Below, in pieces: positions 1 through 4,498 of a stretch of DNA of 12,761 nucleotides. The stretch is from an uncultured Eubacteriales bacterium (GTDB lineage Bacteria; Bacillota; Clostridia; Oscillospirales; CAG-272), in assembly GCA_934446285.1 (NCBI GenBank), contig CAKSEI010000023.1:1-12761 (forward strand), read 5' to 3'. Each line of letters starts with the position of its first letter. The first letter of the stretch is position 1. The position numbers and the translations under genes are program-made. The notes under the pieces are model-generated. The model did not search any database and was not told the DNA's origin. It worked only from the letters and a program-made list of their open reading frames with translations.

Positions 1-48
1 TTTACATCTGCGTTTTGGTACAGAGAAAAATCGCCGTTTGGGTAGCAA

Positions 49-73
49 AAAAGCCCGATATAATCGGGCTTTT
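49..73 (-). terminator. Rho-independent terminator, best on minus strand
   Basis: A perfect 11-bp stem (arms 49-59 and 63-73, core AGCCCGAT/ATCGGGCT) closes a 3-base loop. Read on the minus strand the hairpin runs into six T residues (complement of A47-A52); on the plus strand it has only four T residues and then CGC. It lies downstream of the minus-strand tRNA fragment, so it is probably the native terminator of that tRNA transcript, possibly bidirectional. Confidence 0.8.
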
Positions 74-77
74 CGCA

Positions 78-98
78 GAAGACATCTTTTTTGTCTTC
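78..98. repeat. Short inverted repeat between terminator and tRNA remnant
   Basis: GAAGACA (78-84) and TGTCTTC (92-98) form a perfect 7-bp stem with a 7-base T-rich loop. It lies directly after the 3' end of the tRNA fragment on the minus strand and may be a 3' processing or secondary termination hairpin. Confidence 0.45.
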
Positions 99-104
99 AC
101 ATTA

Positions 105-149
105 TGGTCGGAGTGGCGAGGCTCAAACTCGCGGCCTCCGCATCCCAAA
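105..149 (-). pseudogene. 3' half of a tRNA-Pro-like gene; probable att-site remnant
   Basis: Read on the minus strand, the segment gives in order an anticodon loop TTTGGGA (149-143, anticodon TGG, proline), the 3' side of the anticodon stem TGCGG (142-138), a 5-base variable loop, a complete T-stem GCGAG/CTCGC around TTTGAGC (132-116), the 3' side of the acceptor stem CACTCCG (115-109), discriminator A and an encoded CCA (107-105). No 5' half follows: the expected TGCGG partner of the anticodon stem and the CGGAGTG acceptor strand are absent from 150 onward. The T-loop reads TTTGAGC where TTCGAGC is expected, so the nearly invariant C56 is changed, fitting a non-functional remnant. Integrative elements often insert in the 3' part of tRNA genes, restoring the tRNA at one end and leaving a 3' fragment at the other; this fragment would mark the chromosome/element junction, with the element to the right. 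Confidence 0.7.
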
Positions 150-307
150 CGGACCTATAAGGGCAATTTCCGCTAAAAATAGCTTTTTTCGCCCCTTTCC
201 GCTCGGTAAACCGTGCTCTTTAGCGCTCTTATGTCCACTGTTTCCGAGTGCTCCGAAACGGTAGGTGGTCTATTATGTGGTCAACAGGGATTTCTGCAGA
301 ATAATAC

Positions 308-351
308 GCAATACACGCCTCTCGTTATCACTCGAGAGGCGATTGCTTTTT
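308..351 (+). terminator. Terminator-like hairpin
   Basis: A 9-bp GC-rich stem (CGCCTCTCG at 316-324 with CGAGAGGCG at 333-341, 8-base loop) is extended by GCAAT (308-312) pairing with ATTGC (342-346) across a 3-base bulge, and is followed by TTTTT (347-351). This is a good rho-independent terminator on the plus strand. It would insulate the downstream promoter from transcription entering from the left. Confidence 0.65.
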
Positions 352-369
352 ATACGGTTATTATAACTC

Positions 370-387
370 TGAACAACAGTTTGTTCA
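370..387. repeat. Perfect inverted repeat TGAACAA-CAGT-TTGTTCA
   Basis: A perfect 7-bp inverted repeat with a 4-base centre. Its size suits a dimeric regulator or recombinase site; no T tract follows, so it is not a terminator. It lies about 105 bases upstream of the -35 box of the strong promoter, so a link to that promoter is not obvious. Confidence 0.45.
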
Positions 388-448
388 AGTCAAAATTTGC
401 ACCGCAGTAGACAAAGAAAAAGGGCGACGGACAAAATGTCACTTGGCT

Positions 449-488
449 TTTTCGGCAGATTTTCAAAAACAATAAAATCTGCCGAAAA
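449..488. repeat. 15-bp perfect inverted repeat just upstream of the -35 box
   Basis: Arms at 449-463 and 474-488 (TTTTCGGCAGATTTT and its exact reverse complement) flank a 10-base A-rich spacer. The right arm ends four bases before the TTGACA box. It could act as a terminator hairpin (only a short T run follows) or as a pair of operator half-sites. The half-site core TTTTCGGC also recurs in the second inverted repeat around the -10 box, which favours a protein-binding role. Confidence 0.65.
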
Positions 489-492
489 TTTG

Positions 493-521
493 TTGACAGA
501 CTCCTCGATTTCGGCTATAAT
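493..521 (+). promoter_or_regulatory. Consensus sigma-70/SigA promoter
   Basis: A perfect -35 box TTGACA (493-498) and a perfect -10 box TATAAT (516-521) are separated by 17 bases, the ideal spacing. Transcription should start near 528, about 40 bases upstream of the ATG at 568. With no terminator visible between the first and second genes, this promoter may also feed the BREX-like operon downstream. A perfect consensus usually implies strong output held down by a repressor, in line with the inverted repeats that overlap it. Confidence 0.88.
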
Positions 522-546
522 AATAGCGTAGTTAAAATTAGCCGAA
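510..546. promoter_or_regulatory. Putative operator overlapping the -10 box and start site
   Basis: TTCGGCTA (510-517) and its exact reverse complement TAGCCGAA (539-546) bracket the -10 box and the expected transcription start. The half-site resembles the arms of the upstream repeat at 449-488 (TTTTCGGCAG). Four copies in alternating orientation around a perfect promoter suggest repression by a dimeric DNA-binding protein. No obvious helix-turn-helix repressor is encoded in the window, so the cognate protein is unknown. Confidence 0.5.
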
Positions 547-556
547 TTATATGGAT

Positions 557-562
557 AGGTGA
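557..562 (+). promoter_or_regulatory. Ribosome binding site that fixes the first gene's start at 568
   Basis: AGGTGA lies 5 bases before ATG 568. The upstream in-frame GTG at 559 overlaps this site and has no site of its own, so ATG 568 is the likely start. Confidence 0.75.
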
Positions 563-567
563 TACAA

Positions 568-1797
568 ATGAAATATATCAGCCGACATATAGAAGAACAA
601 ATCTTAAAACTGAGCCAGTCTTACTCAGCTATTCTCTTGACCGGTCCGCGGCAGGCAGGCAAAACAACCATGCTGCGCTCTCTGGCTCAGAAAGAAAACA
701 TCGGCCGTGAATATGTGACCCTTGATGATCTGACGGTACGCGACATGGCCAAAAATGACCCGGCATTGTTTTTACAGCTTCATAAGCCGCCGGTACTTAT
801 CGATGAGGTACAATATGCTCCGGAGTTGTTTACCTATATCAAAATCCATATCGATGAATATCACAATCCCGGCGATTTCTGGATGACCGGCTCGCAGATT
901 TTCCGCCTCATGCGGGGCGTGCAAGAATCCTTAGCAGGCCGTGTGGCACTTCTGCACATGTCCCCCATGTCGCAGCGGGAAATCATCGGCGCTCCCTGCG
1001 TGCCTTTTACGACAGATATGGATCGATTGCTAGCAGAGCGCGATCAATTTCAGCCCGTAACCACGCCGGAGCTGTTCGCCCGCCTGTGGCTTGGCTCCAT
1101 GCCGGGGCTCATCAGCGGACAGTCGCCTGACCGAAATATTTTCTATTCGTCTTATCTTTCCACTTATGTGGAGCGGGATGTCCGGGAACTTTCCGGCAGT
1201 GTGGATGCGCTGAAATTCAATCGTTTCGTCACAGCTGTTGCTGCCCGCTGCTCGCAACTTCTAAACTACAAAGCACTGACCGATGATGCGGATATTGATA
1301 TGCCTACGGCGAAGAACTGGGTCAACATTTTGGAAACGTTGGGGATCATCTTCCTGCTACACCCCTATTCCAATAACGTCCTCAAACGTACCATCAAGAC
1401 GCCGAAAGTGTATTTCTATGATACCGGTTTGGTTTGTTATCTGACCCGATGGTCCTCTCCGGAGGTGGCCGAAAGCGGCGCCATGAGTGGCGCACTGCTG
1501 GAAAACTTCACCGTGTCGGAAATCATGAAAAGCTATCAGAATGCGGGATTGGAACCGTATCTCTACTTCTACCGCGACCGAGATGCTAAAGAGATCGACG
1601 TCATTCTGGAAGGCGATGGGAAGCTCTGCCCATTGGAGATCAAAAAGACCGCTACGCCCGATAAGCGTCTGACCCGTGTTTTTAGCGTGATGGATAGGAG
1701 TCCCCTCCAGCTCGGCACCGGCGCTGTCCTCTGCATGGCGGAGCAGTTCGGAGCGTTTGATAGAGACAATCTGATTGTGCCGATCTGGATGATATGA
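568..1797 (+). CDS. AAA_14/DUF4143-family ATP-binding protein
   Basis: A 409-residue P-loop ATPase of the AAA_14 plus DUF4143 type. The N-terminal ATPase domain (about residues 1-150) has a Walker A GPRQAGKTT (26-34), a Walker B ending LIDE with D79-E80, and a WMTGSQ sensor-like segment. The C-terminal DUF4143 region ends in a PD-(D/E)xK-nuclease-like pattern, EID with D344 followed by E357-I-K359-K360, which may be catalytic or a structural relic. Length is normal for the family. These proteins are very common in Firmicutes and Bacteroidetes, often in accessory DNA, and their cellular role is poorly known. The gene has its own perfect promoter and appears more GC-rich than the genes that follow, so it may have a separate origin and be a passenger next to the BREX-like operon. 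No terminator follows it. The start at ATG 568 is preferred over GTG 559 because of the AGGTGA site. Confidence 0.9.
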   Translation: MKYISRHIEEQILKLSQSYSAILLTGPRQAGKTTMLRSLAQKENIGREYVTLDDLTVRDMAKNDPALFLQLHKPPVLIDEVQYAPELFTYIKIHIDEYHNPGDFWMTGSQIFRLMRGVQESLAGRVALLHMSPMSQREIIGAPCVPFTTDMDRLLAERDQFQPVTTPELFARLWLGSMPGLISGQSPDRNIFYSSYLSTYVERDVRELSGSVDALKFNRFVTAVAARCSQLLNYKALTDDADIDMPTAKNWVNILETLGIIFLLHPYSNNVLKRTIKTPKVYFYDTGLVCYLTRWSSPEVAESGAMSGALLENFTVSEIMKSYQNAGLEPYLYFYRDRDAKEIDVILEGDGKLCPLEIKKTATPDKRLTRVFSVMDRSPLQLGTGAVLCMAEQFGAFDRDNLIVPIWMI

Positions 1798-1968
1798 GGT
1801 TTTATCAAGCATATTAGCTATTATTCGCATTTAACGTAAAACATCAGGCACTTATTCTCTATTATCGGAAGCGAAACATGATGCCCTATGAAATTTGGTT
1901 TTAACTTTGATGAGACATTCCATGTTCGAAAAATAGTATTAGCCAAGAATAGATTCATCAATACTCTT

Positions 1969-1975
1969 AGGAAAG
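1969..1975 (+). promoter_or_regulatory. Ribosome binding site supporting the start at 1981
   Basis: AGGAAAG lies 5 bases before ATG 1981. The earlier in-frame ATG at 1888 has only GGAAG about 16 bases upstream, too far to work well. The recognisable N-terminal domain begins about 18 residues after the 1981 start, so nothing conserved is lost by using it. Confidence 0.55.
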
Positions 1976-1980
1976 ATGAT

Positions 1981-4494
1981 ATGGATAATCATGTGTTGAA
2001 GAATGAAATGAATATTGGTAAAAAACAACCGAAGTGGGATATATATGAAGCCGCAATCCTACTTGATGGATATCTTGAGACTCAGCAAAAGTGTCAGCCA
2101 AGGATACAAATTATCAAACGTGTTTCGGAACAATTACGCAACATGGCTATCAATCGCGGAAAAGTGATTGATGAAGTTTATAGAAACGAGAATGGTATCT
2201 CTTATCAGATGCAGAGTATGGATTCTGCGTATAAAGGCGAAAATGTTTATGTCCCAGCAACGAGACTATTTAAGGAAGTGGTAGAACTCTACCGCACAGA
2301 TACAAGAAGATATTTTGACATACTTGAGGAGGCGAAAAGAATGGTTGCAGCCAAGCAAAATAACAAAGAAGCTTTTTTGGTGTGGGCTGCATCTGTTCTT
2401 CCCGCCCAGAGATGCAAGTGGATAGAGAAAAACATCCTGAAGATGGAACATTTCGCTGTTGTCTTTAAGTTGATATCAGGCTCGATATTTGATATTACAG
2501 ATACGGCAATGTTGACAACTATTTATGAGGCTGCTGGAAAGAATAAAATCTTCCAAATTAAGAACAGAAAACTCATCAAAAATATAAATGATGATTTTCA
2601 AACTTATATGCAATATTGCTCACAGCTTTCAAAAAAGGCAGATCAAGCGACTGATTCAGATATGCTTGTGATTGAACCCTCTGCAAAGTCGATGAGCACT
2701 TTTGCCACTTTGACGGAACAGGAAGCCGGGACGACAGCATCTAAACATTCGATGTTGGTAAATGCCCCTACCTCGGCTGCTTGCGAGGCCGAATTTCTTG
2801 ACTATTTACAGAATACTGCCAAGCTTGCAGACAAAACTTGCGTCTCTTATGTTTCCTCAATCAGAAGTGCGGAGCGTTATGCCATTGACAATGGGTATTT
2901 ATCCTACTCGTTATTCAATGAAGATAAAGAAAAGATTATCGCAACAGCATCCGAATTGTATAGTGATTCTGATTTCATTAGCTATAATGATAACCAGCAT
3001 AATCGTTTCAGCGCTGCTATTAACAAGCTACTGGAATTCATAGGTGCTGATATTCCAGAAAAAGCTGCTGCATCTCTCGGAAAAAGACATGACAATCAAA
3101 TCACTGCTCCGGTAGAAGCAAACAGTGAAATAGTCGCCGTGCTGAAACAGCACTATGAGTACGGATTCAAGTATGATTCCATAAGGGAACTCATGCGCTT
3201 CCGTCAGTTTGCGGATGAGATGGGAATCACACTTCCAGAAGAAGATGAAGCTTTGAAAACTTCTATCCTGTCTTCCGGCACCGTTATCGACGACAAGGTT
3301 TACTGCAAAAATGACGATATGCTACAGGAGCTTCAGCGCATCGTTGACAATATTTTATCATCTGGTGCAGTTGTTATTTATTATGAAAGCCTGTTTGAAA
3401 ACAAGCAGGAATGGATGGAGTCCCATGTTATTACATCCCCCGATATGCTCAAGGAGTATCTTCAGTACAATATCTCAGGGTGTTCTTTCTCCAAGAAGTT
3501 CATGGTCAAAGGTAGCAGATGTTCCGAAAAGGATGCCGTCACCGATGAGTTAAAGCGAATTTGGGGAGCGCATCCGGTGGAAAGCGTACACAGACTGAGT
3601 GATCGTCTGCCGTACATACCGATAGGAAATATCTGGCGTGTAATATCGGGAAATGACCTTTTTGTATTGTCCTCCGAGGGAGAATATTTGTTTATCGACC
3701 GTTTCCGTATCACAAAAGACGAGGAAGAAGATATTCTCGACTTTGTGGACGAGATCTGTGAGGAGAACGGTTTTGCTTCACTTTGCGACGTTCCTCTGGG
3801 CAGTATTGAAGAAGAAAACTACGAGCTTACGCAGACCGCAATATATAATGCAATATATAAAAAAGTGCTGTCCGGCAAATATCATCTGAACGGGAAAATT
3901 CTTACAAAGGAAAAATCTGAGTTGGATGCCGTAATGCTGCTGAAGCAGTACATAAAAGACAAAGACGAATGCACCTTTGATGAGGTGGCAGATAAGGTGG
4001 TGGAATTGACCGGAGGTATAAACCGTCAATATGCATTTCAAGCGCTTTATGACGATATGGTGCGGGTAGACAAAAACCGTTTTGTGGCCAATCGGCTTGT
4101 AAATTTTTCTATAGATGAGATTGACACAGTGCTGGCTGGATTTATTACTGATAACTTCCGTGCAATTCGGGATGTGACCACCTTTGCTATGTTCCCGCTT
4201 TGCGGGCAGAACTGGAACCATTATCTGCTGGAAAGCTTCTGCTATAAGTACAGTAGAAAATACAGCCTTCATGTGATTCATTTCAACGACAAAAATGCTG
4301 GAATTATCGCAGAGAAGGATTTTAATAAGAAATACAACGAAATGCTCGCCATTGCCCTTGCGAGGACCGATGTAGAACTGTCATCGGAGGTTATCGGACA
4401 ATACTTGTTCAACACGGGCTATATGGCCAAGAGCAAATACGCCAAGCTGGGCGAAATCGCACAGCGAGCGTCGGAATTACGGAAAGAGAGGTGA
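1981..4494 (+). CDS. Large multi-domain protein of unknown function, first gene of the BREX-like operon
   Basis: An 837-residue soluble protein that I cannot name (868 residues if started at ATG 1888). Visible parts: an N-terminal helical domain (about 15-215, starting KWDIYEAAILLDGYL) of a kind I recall at the front of various Clostridial accessory proteins; a helical region (about 265-358, with FLDYLQ and VSYVSSIRSAERYA) resembling the SAM-like DNA-binding domain of tyrosine recombinases, but with no recombinase catalytic domain; a middle region (about 435-650) with no recognisable motif; a possible winged-helix segment (about 660-705); and a C-terminal domain with FPLCGQNWNHYLLESF. No Walker, nuclease or methylase motif and no membrane segment was seen. 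Its stop lies 4 bases before the BrxP start, so it is co-transcribed and probably co-translated with the BREX genes. A DNA-binding, regulatory or target-sensing partner is inferred from the DNA-binding-like folds only. Confidence 0.85.
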   Translation: MDNHVLKNEMNIGKKQPKWDIYEAAILLDGYLETQQKCQPRIQIIKRVSEQLRNMAINRGKVIDEVYRNENGISYQMQSMDSAYKGENVYVPATRLFKEVVELYRTDTRRYFDILEEAKRMVAAKQNNKEAFLVWAASVLPAQRCKWIEKNILKMEHFAVVFKLISGSIFDITDTAMLTTIYEAAGKNKIFQIKNRKLIKNINDDFQTYMQYCSQLSKKADQATDSDMLVIEPSAKSMSTFATLTEQEAGTTASKHSMLVNAPTSAACEAEFLDYLQNTAKLADKTCVSYVSSIRSAERYAIDNGYLSYSLFNEDKEKIIATASELYSDSDFISYNDNQHNRFSAAINKLLEFIGADIPEKAAASLGKRHDNQITAPVEANSEIVAVLKQHYEYGFKYDSIRELMRFRQFADEMGITLPEEDEALKTSILSSGTVIDDKVYCKNDDMLQELQRIVDNILSSGAVVIYYESLFENKQEWMESHVITSPDMLKEYLQYNISGCSFSKKFMVKGSRCSEKDAVTDELKRIWGAHPVESVHRLSDRLPYIPIGNIWRVISGNDLFVLSSEGEYLFIDRFRITKDEEEDILDFVDEICEENGFASLCDVPLGSIEEENYELTQTAIYNAIYKKVLSGKYHLNGKILTKEKSELDAVMLLKQYIKDKDECTFDEVADKVVELTGGINRQYAFQALYDDMVRVDKNRFVANRLVNFSIDEIDTVLAGFITDNFRAIRDVTTFAMFPLCGQNWNHYLLESFCYKYSRKYSLHVIHFNDKNAGIIAEKDFNKKYNEMLAIALARTDVELSSEVIGQYLFNTGYMAKSKYAKLGEIAQRASELRKER

Positions 4495-4498
4495 TTGT

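Larger units (their letters stand above)
150..448. other. Non-coding left flank of the island with hairpins and short repeats
   Basis: I find no credible gene here. The only plus-strand reading frame (213-410) starts without a ribosome binding site and runs through a terminator hairpin. The stretch holds an imperfect palindrome (237-262, GTTTC/GAAAC with GAG/CTC inside), two copies of GTGGTC 12 bases apart (265-270 and 277-282), a terminator-like hairpin (308-351) and a perfect inverted repeat (370-387). This fits the non-coding end of an integrated element that carries recombinase binding sites, but no integrase gene is visible. Confidence 0.5.

Noticed and set aside
105..180. A complete tRNA gene
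   Set aside because: The 3' half is clear, but neither the 5' anticodon strand, the D arm nor the 5' acceptor strand can be found beyond 149, and T-loop C56 is changed.
213..410. 65-residue plus-strand open frame
   Set aside because: It has no ribosome binding site, runs through the terminator hairpin at 308-351 and the inverted repeat at 370-387, and its translation shows no domain.
559..567. GTG start at 559 for the DUF4143 gene
   Set aside because: The GTG overlaps the AGGTGA site that serves ATG 568, and no other site lies upstream of it.
1357..1830. 157-residue minus-strand open frame opposite the DUF4143 gene
   Set aside because: It overlaps a gene with clear family motifs, and its translation looks like an antisense shadow with no domain.
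1907..1939. Possible promoter TTGATG ... TAGTAT upstream of the unknown large gene
   Set aside because: The spacing between the boxes is 21 bases and both match the consensus only partly.
1888..1980. ATG 1888 as the start of the unknown large gene
   Set aside because: Not excluded, but no usable ribosome binding site precedes it, while ATG 1981 has AGGAAAG at good spacing and keeps the whole recognisable N-terminal domain.
3778..4281. 167-residue minus-strand open frame
   Set aside because: It lies entirely opposite the 837-residue gene and has no recognisable motif; long antisense frames are common by chance at this composition.
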